Positions 42,890 to 50,384 of a stretch of 53,189 nt of DNA are shown here, piece after piece. The DNA lies in assembly GCA_046081125.1 (NCBI GenBank), contig JBJTVH010000110.1:1-53189 (forward strand). Reading direction: 5' to 3'. The notes under the pieces were generated by a model. The model ran no database searches, had not been told where the DNA came from, and worked only from the letters and a program-made list of their open reading frames with translations. Position numbers and translations under genes: made by a program. Source of the stretch: JBEIFW01 sp046081125 (lineage in GTDB: Bacteria > Actinomycetota > Acidimicrobiia > Acidimicrobiales > Ilumatobacteraceae). Position 1 is the stretch's first letter, and every line of letters starts with the position of its first letter.

Positions 42890-44500
42890 TCAGCCGGGTC
42901 GAGTCGTTGCGAACGCAACGAGTGCTTGGAGCTTCGGGCTCGGGTTGGCGTTCCACGACTCGCTCGCACCCCAGGAGCCGTATCGGCTCGGAGGGCCGGC
43001 GTCGGTGAAGTGCATGAACAAGGCGTTGCCCGTCGCCTGGGCCCAGCGGGAGAGGTAACGGCGATACCGCTCGCCCATGCCCGGGCTGCGGTTCACCGTG
43101 GTGAACAACTCGGTCAGGCCGTCGTTGTTGGGGTCGCCCACGAGGTGCTGACCGCCTTCGTAGGCGACGAGACGCAGCCCGGTCCGAGCGGCGAGCGCGA
43201 CGTGCTCGCTGACCCAGGTTGCGACGTCGGTGTCGAGCGCTGCGTCGAGTGCAGCGAGGATGGCGTCGGGGGAGCGGCGGGCGAGAGCGCGGGCCTCGGC
43301 GGGCTCCATCGGGTTTCCGGGTAGGGAGAGATAAGGCGCAACGGCGATCTCGTCGGTGAGGTCGCGCGCGCCGGACGCACCGAGCCGGGTCTCTGCCACC
43401 CACGCGTTGGCCGCCTGACCCGCGAGGACTCGGGTCACCTGACGACCCGCCGAGGCGAATACGGTGCCGACGACCCGCATCACTGCGGCGTGCCGTTCAC
43501 CGGTGCGGATCTGGATGCGCTCGAACTCGTCGCTGCCCCGACCGGACCGGGCGGATTGTTCGGCGAGGTCGTGATACGCCCGGAAGGCCGGGTTCCACGT
43601 CTCGTTGGAGAACTCGTAGCGGGGAGTGAGCATGGGCGCGAGGCGTTCGGCCACCACTCGTGCGTGGCAGGTGATCCAGTCGTCGCTCGCCTCGTGGGGC
43701 ACGGTGAACCACGGGTCGGCGCCGACGGCGTTGGCGAGGTCGACCATGCGCTCGACGCTGGCGCCGAGTGAGGAACCCTGCGAGTAGTGGGAAGCGTCGA
43801 CGCGACGGTCGCAGCCGAAACGTCGATCGGGATCCCCGCGATAGGTGTTGGTGCGTTGCCAATCCATGAACCGCAGCGCCCGGTAGAGCCGCAACGACTC
43901 GACGTAGCGCGACCGGAACACGGCATCGTCGGGTTCGTCGGGCAGGCGTACCTCGATGGCGCGGATCGGGTCGCCGGCGTCGGTGGTCCGCAGGTTGAGC
44001 ACCACGGTGCTGGTGCCGTCGAGCTCGACGGTGCCCGAGCCCCCGGTCCCACCGAAGGTCGTGCCGTTGATCTCGAACGTTCCAGCGCCCGACCAGCGCA
44101 CCCGGTAACGGCCCGCCGGGTAGGTCACGTCCGCGAGGACGACCGAGGCGAACTGGCCCGAGCGGAGCCGGGTCGGCCAACCATGGCGGTCGAACGTCAG
44201 GGCAGGCCCCTTGCCCCATGCCGCACCCTCGGCCTGCGGGATCCAATCGCCAGCCTGGTCCATCAGGTTGGCGAACGGGATCACCCCGTCCCAGTACTGC
44301 ACGCCGCCGACGTTGGTGCCGAGGTTCCCACCGTCAGGGCTGCGCCCGGCCGGCGGAGCGGTCGGCGCCGCTGCCGCCGTCGACCCCGGTCGATCCGGTT
44401 GTGCTGCGTCGCCGCCGGCCGACGCGCAGCCTGCGAGGGCGACGACGGCGGCGACGAAGACGCACCGCTTGCGGGTGGCCGTACGTCGAGCGAAGGACAC
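42890..44500 (-). CDS. Lipoprotein with glycoside-hydrolase-like (clan GH-A type) domain
   Basis: A 536-residue exported protein: signal with lipobox ALAGC (Cys25), a Pro/Ala linker, a beta-rich domain (about 70-165) and then a TIM-barrel-like part. Glu300 lies in RYEFSNETWNPAF and Glu448 in LVAYEGGQHLVG; NE on strand 4 and a later Glu on strand 7 are the acid/base and nucleophile of clan GH-A. LRFMDWQRTNTY at about 220 is also typical of planctomycete/actinobacterial cellulose-binding-like proteins. The glycan is unknown. GTG 44500 starts the signal; the longer open frame upstream is antisense to the next gene. Confidence 0.68.
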   Translation of the reverse strand: MSFARRTATRKRCVFVAAVVALAGCASAGGDAAQPDRPGSTAAAAPTAPPAGRSPDGGNLGTNVGGVQYWDGVIPFANLMDQAGDWIPQAEGAAWGKGPALTFDRHGWPTRLRSGQFASVVLADVTYPAGRYRVRWSGAGTFEINGTTFGGTGGSGTVELDGTSTVVLNLRTTDAGDPIRAIEVRLPDEPDDAVFRSRYVESLRLYRALRFMDWQRTNTYRGDPDRRFGCDRRVDASHYSQGSSLGASVERMVDLANAVGADPWFTVPHEASDDWITCHARVVAERLAPMLTPRYEFSNETWNPAFRAYHDLAEQSARSGRGSDEFERIQIRTGERHAAVMRVVGTVFASAGRQVTRVLAGQAANAWVAETRLGASGARDLTDEIAVAPYLSLPGNPMEPAEARALARRSPDAILAALDAALDTDVATWVSEHVALAARTGLRLVAYEGGQHLVGDPNNDGLTELFTTVNRSPGMGERYRRYLSRWAQATGNALFMHFTDAGPPSRYGSWGASESWNANPSPKLQALVAFATTRPG

Positions 44501-44560
44501 GGTGGCACCGTACTGCGACAACGCTCCGGGCGTTCGGGTGGCCTGGGCTACCGTCGGACG

Positions 44561-45688
44561 ATGGGCAGTGAGCGGCGCCGAGTGGAGCTGTCGTACTGGA
44601 TGGCGCGTGCCAAGCAGGCCGCCCAGGACGCCGCCGGGCAGGTCGAGCAGCGCACGGGGACGGTGTCGGCGGCCGCTCGCGCCAAAGACCGCCTGGCGGC
44701 CGGGCGCGACCGATTGGTGGCCCGATCCTCCGAACATCGCGCGGGGCGAGCGGCGGGAGCGGCCGTGCGCTCGGTCGCGTCGCTCGCCGCCCGGATCCCG
44801 CTGGCCTCCCTGACGACGGACACGATCGCCGCCCGGCACGGGCTCGGCCCCCTCACCGAACACCTCCGGGCCCACCCCGACGACCCGATGGTGGGGGCCC
44901 GATTGCTCGACGCCATGGCCCGGGCCGACGTCTCGCGACGTCGGTATCGGGCGGTGCGTTCGACCTTCGACCCGACGTCGTGGGTGACCCGGACGGTCAC
45001 CGCAACGGCAGCGGAGCTCGGTCGTACCGAGGCGCCCTTCGCCGAACGGTTGGGCCGCAGCGTGTACTCGCTCGCCGTCGACGACCTCCGCAGCGATCCC
45101 GGCGACGGCCGGGCCTGGCACGCGATGGCGCGGGTGCACCTGGCCCGGGCGGACGCCGATGGGGCGCGCCGACTGGCGACGCTTGCTGCGCTCGCGGATC
45201 CGGACGAGCGCGCCGGTGCGCTGGTGACGCTCGCACGCGCCGAGTACTTGCACGGCTCGATGCCCGAAGCCGACCGAATGGCCGCAGCGGCGGTTGCGGC
45301 CGGTCAGACCGTCGGTTGGGAGATCCGTGCCGACGTGTGTGTGGCCGCTGCCGTGCAGGACCCGGCGAACCGAGACGCACGATTGGCACAGGCGGCCGAG
45401 TGGAAGGGCCTCGTGGTGCCCGAGGACGTCGTCGAGTACTTCGGTGTGCACGCCGAATCGGAGCGGACGCTGCGCTCCGTCGCCGACGTGCAGCAGCGCA
45501 AGGCGATCGGCCTGGCCGAGCCGCTGCGTCGGCGGCTTGCGCCCCTGCCAGCCCCACCCCCGCCGCCGCCTCACGCGCCCCTGCCGCCGCCTCACGCGCC
45601 CCTGCCGCCGCCGCCCCCGCCGCTGGCGTTCCCGCCGCCGCCCCCACCGCCGGGCGGCCTGCTTGCGCCCCCGGGGGGGCAGCCGTGA
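44561..45688 (+). CDS. Helical-repeat protein with Pro-rich tail, unknown function
   Basis: A 375-residue protein not recognised as a named family. The N-terminus (10-65) is Ala/Arg/Gln-rich and probably coiled. The centre (about 170-270) reads as two or three TPR-like helix pairs (DGRAWHAMARVHLARADADGARRLATLAALADP split over helices). The last 50 residues are a Pro-rich tract with a duplicated PPPHAPLPP unit, probably an extended or partner-binding tail. No membrane segment. Start ATG 44561 is 60 bp from the divergent lipoprotein gene. The next gene overlaps its stop. Confidence 0.7.
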   Translation: MGSERRRVELSYWMARAKQAAQDAAGQVEQRTGTVSAAARAKDRLAAGRDRLVARSSEHRAGRAAGAAVRSVASLAARIPLASLTTDTIAARHGLGPLTEHLRAHPDDPMVGARLLDAMARADVSRRRYRAVRSTFDPTSWVTRTVTATAAELGRTEAPFAERLGRSVYSLAVDDLRSDPGDGRAWHAMARVHLARADADGARRLATLAALADPDERAGALVTLARAEYLHGSMPEADRMAAAAVAAGQTVGWEIRADVCVAAAVQDPANRDARLAQAAEWKGLVVPEDVVEYFGVHAESERTLRSVADVQQRKAIGLAEPLRRRLAPLPAPPPPPPHAPLPPPHAPLPPPPPPLAFPPPPPPPGGLLAPPGGQP

Positions 45689-46056
45689 CCGATGACTGGA
45701 ACAGCGACGGGCTGAACGACAACTGGGACGAGGCACACGAGTTCGGTATCGATCTCGACGGCGGTGGGGTTGCGACCGGCGGGGAGGACGGGGCCGTCGC
45801 TGACGGATTCGACCTCGGGGGACTGGCCGTGTTCGACGCCGCCGACCTGCTCGGTGCGGAGCTGGTGCACGGCACCGTCGATGGCGCGCCCGGATGGCTC
45901 GGTGGTGAGGTGGGAGCAGGGGTTGCGTTGCCGGCCGGGGAGACCTTGGTGACGATGCTCGCCGAGCTCGGCGATGACGGGCTCGACCCGGAGTCGTTGC
46001 GGGCATTCGTGGCCGGCATCTCGGTGCGGAACCCGTTCCTGCGGAACGACGGATGA
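45685..46056 (+). CDS. Small acidic protein, unknown function
   Basis: A 123-residue very acidic protein (many Asp/Glu, hardly any Lys). The start is DDWNSDGLNDNWDEAHEF, then Gly/Asp-rich segments and a helix DGLDPESLRAFVAGISVRNPFL. No domain is recognised. GTG 45685 overlaps the upstream stop by 4 bp, so the two proteins are probably made together; the basic N-terminus of the upstream protein and this acidic one could bind each other. Confidence 0.6.
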   Translation: MTDDWNSDGLNDNWDEAHEFGIDLDGGGVATGGEDGAVADGFDLGGLAVFDAADLLGAELVHGTVDGAPGWLGGEVGAGVALPAGETLVTMLAELGDDGLDPESLRAFVAGISVRNPFLRNDG

Positions 46057-46136
46057 GACATCGACCGGAGTATCGGCCGGAGCCCCGCTAGCCTCGGCCG
46101 CCGGTCGACGCGCGCCGAGCGAGTTGATTTTCCAAC

Positions 46137-46209
46137 GCCGGGTTAGCTCAGCTGGCAGAGCAGCTGTCTTGTAAACAGCAGGTCGTCGGTTCGATTCCGA
46201 CACTCGGCT
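46137..46209 (+). tRNA. tRNA-Thr (anticodon TGT)
   Basis: A 73-nt tRNA. Acceptor GCCGGGT pairs with ACTCGGC (one G-T), anticodon stem GCTGT/ACAGC holds CTTGTAA (TGT, reading ACA), T-arm GTCGG-TTCGATT-CCGAC. The discriminator is T. CCA is not encoded (CCG follows), unlike the two tRNA-Ser genes. Confidence 0.95.
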
Positions 46210-46223
46210 CCGATGACACGTAC

Positions 46224-46254
46224 CCTGAGCGGGAGCGGCCTGCGCCGGCTCAGG
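46224..46254. terminator. Bidirectional hairpin between tRNA-Thr and the TetR gene
   Basis: CCTGAGC (46224-46230) pairs with GCTCAGG (46248-46254). The TetR stop codon lies in the right arm. It can end both the tRNA transcript and the convergent regulator transcript. No T-run. Confidence 0.5.
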
Positions 46255-46963
46255 CGTCTCGATGCTCGGGTCCAGCGCCCGATCCCCAGCCGGCGGCGGT
46301 GAGTTCCGGTCCGAGCTTGCCGAGGTGCTCGAGGAAGCGGGGGCGCTCCGCATCGGTCGCATAGGCGGCGAGCGCCGTCCACAGGCCGTGGCGGACGGCG
46401 AGCCGGAACCCGTCGTCGGTGAGCAGGCGCGCGGCCCAGGCGAACAACGCCCCGTTGTAGGACAGGTAGATCTGGCGCCCGGCGGCCGTCGGGTCGATGT
46501 CGGTGCGCACGAGCCCGTGGATCTGGGCGGCCCGCATCGCGGCGATCTGGAGCTGGGCGGGATCGACGGCGAGGACCGACCCGCTGCCTGCGTCGCGCAG
46601 CGCGCCGACGATCTGCCGGAACGCCCGGCCGTCGGCGATGAACGCCTCGCTGGACTGCACGACGATGGCCGTCGCTGCGGCGATCGGATCGCTGGCGGGA
46701 TCGATCGCCACGAGGGCGTCGACGAGTTGCTCGACGATCCGGTCGACGCAGGCGGCGAGGACCTGTTCTTTGGTGCCCACGAGGTTGTACACCGTCGCCG
46801 GGGACACCTCGGCACGGCCCGCGATGCGCTCGATCGACAGCTCGGCGACCGACGAGGCCCGCAGGAGTTCGAGGGTGCTGTCGAGGATCGCGTCTCGCCG
46901 CTTCGCCTTGTTCCGCTCGCGCAGGCCGGGCAGCGGCGCCGTCCGGCGGTCTTGATCAGTCAC
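46250..46963 (-). CDS. TetR family transcriptional regulator
   Basis: A 237-residue regulator. The helix-turn-helix is RRDAILDSTLELLR ... IERIAGRAEVSPATVYNLVGTKEQVL (about 14-60), followed by an all-helical ligand domain. GTG 46963 lies inside the shared promoter region with the Rieske oxygenase gene, which it most likely controls. The frame is open upstream only because it is antisense to the oxygenase. Confidence 0.88.
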   Translation of the reverse strand: MTDQDRRTAPLPGLRERNKAKRRDAILDSTLELLRASSVAELSIERIAGRAEVSPATVYNLVGTKEQVLAACVDRIVEQLVDALVAIDPASDPIAAATAIVVQSSEAFIADGRAFRQIVGALRDAGSGSVLAVDPAQLQIAAMRAAQIHGLVRTDIDPTAAGRQIYLSYNGALFAWAARLLTDDGFRLAVRHGLWTALAAYATDAERPRFLEHLGKLGPELTAAGWGSGAGPEHRDA

Positions 46964-46984
46964 AAAGATTAGCGTATCCTCTAA
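46952..46984 (+). promoter_or_regulatory. Promoter for the Rieske gene with overlapping inverted repeat
   Basis: A sigma70-like pair TTGATC (46952-46957) and TATCCT (46975-46980) is separated by exactly 17 bp and reads toward the oxygenase. TTAG (46969-46972) and CTAA (46981-46984) form an inverted repeat spanning the -10 box, a plausible TetR operator. It is notably AT-rich for this window. Confidence 0.55.
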
Positions 46985-47023
46985 AGTTGGAGAAGGCGAA
47001 ACCATCAGCCGTAGGGAGGATCC

Positions 47024-48214
47024 GTGCGACACGACGTACAGGTTCGGCTCATCGAGGAGATGCTCGCCCGGCTCGACGCCGGGGTGAACGTCGACGCCGG
47101 TGGTCTGCGGAGGAACCCGACCTGGGTCTACGTCGACCCGGACCTCGCGGCGCGAGAGCGAGCGTCGTTCTTCGTCGGCCACCCGCAGATGGTGGGCCTG
47201 TCGGGCGACCTGCCGGAGCCCGGCTCCTTTTTCACCTTCGACGACCTCGGTGTGCCGATCATCGCCGCCCGGGCCGCCGACGGGACGTTCGTGGCGATGG
47301 TGAACGCCTGCCGCCACCGCGGCGCCCGAGTCGTCACCGACGAGCGCGGGGTCGCCCGGCGGTTCACCTGCGGGTTCCACAACTGGACCTACGCCAACGA
47401 CGGCGAGCTCGTCGGGCTTCCCAAGCGGGAGCACTTCGGCGAGATCGACCTCGCCTGTCACGGTCTGGTGCGCCTGCCGGGGGTGGAACGGTACGGGCTG
47501 CTGTGGGTGCACACGGATCCGAACGGCACGATCGACGTGGACGCCCTCCTCACTCCGGAGCTCGCCGCCGAACTCGATCACTGGCGGCTCGACGAATTGC
47601 GGTGCTCGGACCGCGACACCTACGACGTCGCCTGCAACTGGAAACTCGCGATCGACACCTTCGGCGAGACATACCACTTCCCGGCGTTGCACCAGAACAC
47701 GCTGTACCTCGGCTTCCACGGCAACGTCTCGGGTTACGAGACCTTCGGACGCAACCACCGGTTCCTCCTGTGCCGCCGAGCGATCGACTCGATGCGCCTG
47801 CTGCCTCACGAGCAGTGGGACATCGCCGTCGCGACGTTGCCCGCCTACTGGTTGTTCCCCAACGTGCAGCTCCTCCCGACCGTCGACGGCTGTTTCCTCG
47901 TGCGGGCCTACCCGCACCCCACCGACCCGGGCCGCCACACGAGCCGCATCGGCTTCTACCTCCGGCCCGGCGTCACGGAAGGCTCGGAGGGAGCCGAGGA
48001 CCGTGCCCTGCGGGAACGCACGCTGGCCCAACGCTTCGCGTCGATCATCCGGGACGAGGACTACGTCATGAGCGCCAGCCAACAGGCGTCTGCGACGAGC
48101 GGCGCCCTTGCGGAGGTCGTGTTCGGCCGCAACGAACCTGCGCTGCACCACTACCACAACACGTATCGCGCTGCGCTCGGCATGGAGCTCCTCCCGCTGC
48201 TCGCGGAGGCCTGA
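47024..48214 (+). CDS. Rieske-type aromatic-ring-hydroxylating dioxygenase, alpha subunit
   Basis: A 396-residue oxygenase. The Rieske 2Fe-2S site is Cys96-x-His98 (NACRHRGA) and Cys116-x2-His119 (CGFHNW). The mononuclear iron ligands are His218 and His223 (ETYHFPALH), and an Asp in RDEDYVMS completes the site. It inserts O2 or demethylates an organic substrate with electrons from a separate reductase. No beta subunit, ferredoxin or reductase gene is adjacent. GTG 47024 has AGGGAGGA directly upstream, spaced only 3 bp. It is divergent from a TetR gene. Confidence 0.92.
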   Translation: MRHDVQVRLIEEMLARLDAGVNVDAGGLRRNPTWVYVDPDLAARERASFFVGHPQMVGLSGDLPEPGSFFTFDDLGVPIIAARAADGTFVAMVNACRHRGARVVTDERGVARRFTCGFHNWTYANDGELVGLPKREHFGEIDLACHGLVRLPGVERYGLLWVHTDPNGTIDVDALLTPELAAELDHWRLDELRCSDRDTYDVACNWKLAIDTFGETYHFPALHQNTLYLGFHGNVSGYETFGRNHRFLLCRRAIDSMRLLPHEQWDIAVATLPAYWLFPNVQLLPTVDGCFLVRAYPHPTDPGRHTSRIGFYLRPGVTEGSEGAEDRALRERTLAQRFASIIRDEDYVMSASQQASATSGALAEVVFGRNEPALHHYHNTYRAALGMELLPLLAEA

Positions 48215-48267
48215 GGCGCCAGGCGCGCCCGGCACCGGTGCAGCGTCGTGCGTGCTAGGAACCGCCG

Positions 48268-48411
48268 ATGGCCTCCCACGAGCTGACGTTCGGCGTGTTC
48301 GTTCCGCAGGGTTGGAAGATGGAGCTCGCCTCGATCGCGGAGCCGGCAGCCAAGTGGGCCAAGGTCGCGGTGCTCGGGACCACGGCGGTGATGGTGGTCA
48401 CCACGCCCTGA
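48268..48411 (+). pseudogene. LLM-class oxidoreductase fragment
   Basis: A 47-codon open frame. The first 30 or so residues (LTFGVFVPQGWKMELASIAE ...) match the N-terminal strand and helix of F420-dependent luciferase-like enzymes. The rest (VLGTTAVMVVTTP) does not follow the family, and a stop comes at 48409. It looks like a relic left by deletion. AGGA lies 7 bp before the ATG, so it might still be translated. Confidence 0.6.
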
Positions 48412-48432
48412 CTCGGAGGCGGGCCGTGACAA

Positions 48433-48451
48433 CTACTACGGTCCGTCGTAG
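48433..48451. promoter_or_regulatory. Near-perfect palindrome, candidate BlaI-type operator
   Basis: CTACTACGG and CCGTCGTAG are reverse complements except at one position, around a central T. It lies 24 bp upstream of the DUF305 gene, whose downstream neighbours are a BlaI-family repressor and an M56 peptidase. CTAC...GTAG half-sites are the kind bound by BlaI/MecI/CopY proteins; binding is inferred. Confidence 0.5.
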
Positions 48452-48474
48452 CTTTGACCGAGGAGGTCGCCACC

Positions 48475-49068
48475 GTGATCCGCCGTCACGTTGCCGCTGC
48501 GATCCTGTCCTGCCTTGCGTTGGCGTCGAGCGCCTGCGGTGACGACCACGGCGGCCACGCCATGGCACCGGCGGCGACGAACGCCGTCATGAAGCAACTC
48601 GGCGTCAACGGCGCCGACGTGACCTTCGCCCAGATGATGATCCCCCACCACGAACAGGCGATCGAGATGGCGGAACTCGCCCTCGATCCCAAGGCTGGCG
48701 CAGGCGCCGAGGTGCGGGCGCTGGCGACGGCGATCCGGGGTGCGCAGGACCCGGAGATCACCACGATGAAAGGGTGGCTCAGCTCCTGGGGCGCGCCGCT
48801 GGCTCCCGACCCGGCCAAGCACGACATGTCGAAGATGCAGGGGATGATGAGCGCAGACGAGATGCGCGCCCTTGGCCAGCAGACCGGCGCAGCGTTCGAT
48901 AAGCGATGGCTGGCGATGATGATTCGGCACCACGAAGGTGCGATCGTCATGGCGAAGGACGTGACGAGCGGTGGATCGTTCGCCTCCGTGAAGACGCTGG
49001 CCGGCCAGGTCATCGCCGGCCAGCAGGCCGAGATCGACCAGATGCGACGACTGCTGGCCGGTGGGTGA
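48475..49068 (+). CDS. DUF305 lipoprotein (possible copper-binding)
   Basis: A 197-residue exported protein with a lipobox SSAC (Cys21). Two copies of the DUF305 core are seen: FAQMMIPHHEQAIEMAELAL and WLAMMIRHHEGAIVMAKDV, each with MM-I-x-HH, plus a His/Met-rich linker (HDMSKMQGMMSADEM). Family members such as CopM bind copper in the periplasm; Met and His density here fits that. GTG 48475 is preceded by AGGAGG at 48461-48466. It is followed by blaI-like and M56 genes. Confidence 0.85.
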   Translation: MIRRHVAAAILSCLALASSACGDDHGGHAMAPAATNAVMKQLGVNGADVTFAQMMIPHHEQAIEMAELALDPKAGAGAEVRALATAIRGAQDPEITTMKGWLSSWGAPLAPDPAKHDMSKMQGMMSADEMRALGQQTGAAFDKRWLAMMIRHHEGAIVMAKDVTSGGSFASVKTLAGQVIAGQQAEIDQMRRLLAGG

Positions 49069-49110
49069 GCGCGAGCGCATGAGCGCTCGGTGCGGCGCGA
49101 GACTTCGCCC

Positions 49111-49464
49111 ATGACGCGCAGCCGGGGTGCGCTCGAGCAGGCCGTCTTGCGAATCGTGTGGACGTCGCCGGACGGTATGACGCCCGGCGAGGTTGCCGAG
49201 CGACTCGCCGACGGCACCGCGTACACGACGGTGATGACCGTGTTGAGCCGCTTGCACGGCAAGGGGCTGCTCGAGCGGGTGAAGGAGGGGAAGGCCTTCC
49301 GCTACCGACCGACGCTCTCCGAGGCCGAACTGGCCGCCGAGCGCATGGATGCGGACCTCCGCGGGGCGACGGCTCCGGTCGAAGTGCTCTCGCACTTCGT
49401 GGCTCGCCTCGAGCCCGACGAGGTCGAGGAACTGCGCCGACTGCTCCGCCGGAGTGCGCCGTGA
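49111..49464 (+). CDS. BlaI/MecI/CopY family repressor
   Basis: A 117-residue winged-helix repressor: GALEQAVLRIVWTSPDGMTPGEVAERL, AYTTVMTVLSRLHGKGLLERVKEGKAFRYRP split over helix and wing, then a dimerising tail. Such repressors are cleaved or released by signals from an M56 sensor peptidase or metal ions. ATG 49111 fits the family start; a GTG at 49090 adds 7 residues. It overlaps the M56 gene by 4 bp. Confidence 0.9.
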   Translation: MTRSRGALEQAVLRIVWTSPDGMTPGEVAERLADGTAYTTVMTVLSRLHGKGLLERVKEGKAFRYRPTLSEAELAAERMDADLRGATAPVEVLSHFVARLEPDEVEELRRLLRRSAP

Positions 49465-50318
49465 CACCTGCTGCGGCGGCTCCCTTCCTGGTGGCCGTGA
49501 TGGCCGGGATCGCCGTGCTGGTGGTGAGCCCCCGGCTGCGCCCCGGGGCGGCCGCGATCCTCCTGGCGATCACGACCGCATCGCTCGCCGTGGCGACGGT
49601 GAGCGTGACGCTGCTGTTCTCCTACGGGTTGCTCGCTCCGTCGGCCTGGGCGGCGTGGTGCCGGCGGGTGCTCGGCCAGGACGCCGGTCCGCTCGCCGCC
49701 GCCGGGGTCCTGGCAGCCGCAACGCTGCTGTGGCGCAGCGCTCTCGCCCTGCGACGGATGCGTGTGGTCCGAGCGGCCGTGCGAGCCGCGACCCATGGGT
49801 CGGATCCGGTGGTGGTGATCGACACCGATGAGCCGATCGCCTACGCCCGCGCCGGACGGCATCCCCAGGTGGTCGTGTCGCGCGGGCTCTTCGAGCGCCT
49901 CGAACCGCGCCAGCGGCTCTGCGTGCTCGCGCACGAACGGGCGCATCTCGACGGCAGGCACCACCTCCTGACCACGGTGGCCGATGTCGCCGCCGTGGTC
50001 GTACCCCCGTTGCGGCCCCTCGCCCGCGCCACGTCGGCGGCCACGGAGCGGGCCGCCGACGAGGTGGCCGCCGTCGTCGTCGGGGACCGGGCGCTCGTCG
50101 CGTCCACGATCGCAGCCGCCGGGCTGGCCCGGCACGAGTGGCTGCCAGCGGCTGGTGGTGGCGCCGTCCTCGACCGCTGCCACGCCCTGCTGCTGCCTCG
50201 CCGCCCCGTCCCCCGCAGCGTCGCGGCGTTGGCGCTCAACGGCGTCATCGTCGTCGTCGCCGGTGCGTCGGTCCAGGCGCACCACTTCGTCGAGATCGGT
50301 CTCCACCTCCTGCATTGA
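49461..50318 (+). CDS. M56 family membrane metallopeptidase
   Basis: A 285-residue membrane protein with three or four helices and the zinc motif HERAH in CVLAHERAHLDGRHH (about residue 156), typical of BlaR1/MecR1-like M56 peptidases. It lacks a penicillin-binding sensor domain, as do most actinobacterial members. With BlaI it forms a two-gene signal relay. The stop codon is in the first unit of a 17-bp tandem duplication. Confidence 0.87.
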   Translation: MTPAAAAPFLVAVMAGIAVLVVSPRLRPGAAAILLAITTASLAVATVSVTLLFSYGLLAPSAWAAWCRRVLGQDAGPLAAAGVLAAATLLWRSALALRRMRVVRAAVRAATHGSDPVVVIDTDEPIAYARAGRHPQVVVSRGLFERLEPRQRLCVLAHERAHLDGRHHLLTTVADVAAVVVPPLRPLARATSAATERAADEVAAVVVGDRALVASTIAAAGLARHEWLPAAGGGAVLDRCHALLLPRRPVPRSVAALALNGVIVVVAGASVQAHHFVEIGLHLLH

Positions 50319-50345
50319 CCGGACGACTGCATTGACCCGGATGAC
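50311..50345. repeat. Tandem 17/18-bp duplication at a stop codon
   Basis: 50311-50327 (TGCATTGACCGGACGAC) is followed at once by 50328-50345 (TGCATTGACCCGGATGAC). The first copy contains the TGA of the M56 gene. It is the third stop-codon duplication in this window. Confidence 0.8.
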
Positions 50346-50384
50346 GTGCTCGGCGAACACGGGTCGGGCGTAGCGTCAGGAGCG

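Noticed and set aside
45540..45660. Low-complexity CCGCCGCC tract as a non-coding repeat
   Set aside because: It is in frame with the helical-repeat protein, encodes a Pro-rich tail and ends exactly at a coupled next start.
44501..46006. N-terminal extension of the GH-like lipoprotein on the minus strand
   Set aside because: It is antisense to the helical-repeat gene, and a lipoprotein signal starts at GTG 44500.
46137..48411. tRNA-Thr as an attachment site for a mobile element carrying TetR and the oxygenase
   Set aside because: No integrase, no direct repeat of the tRNA 3' end and no composition change are seen.
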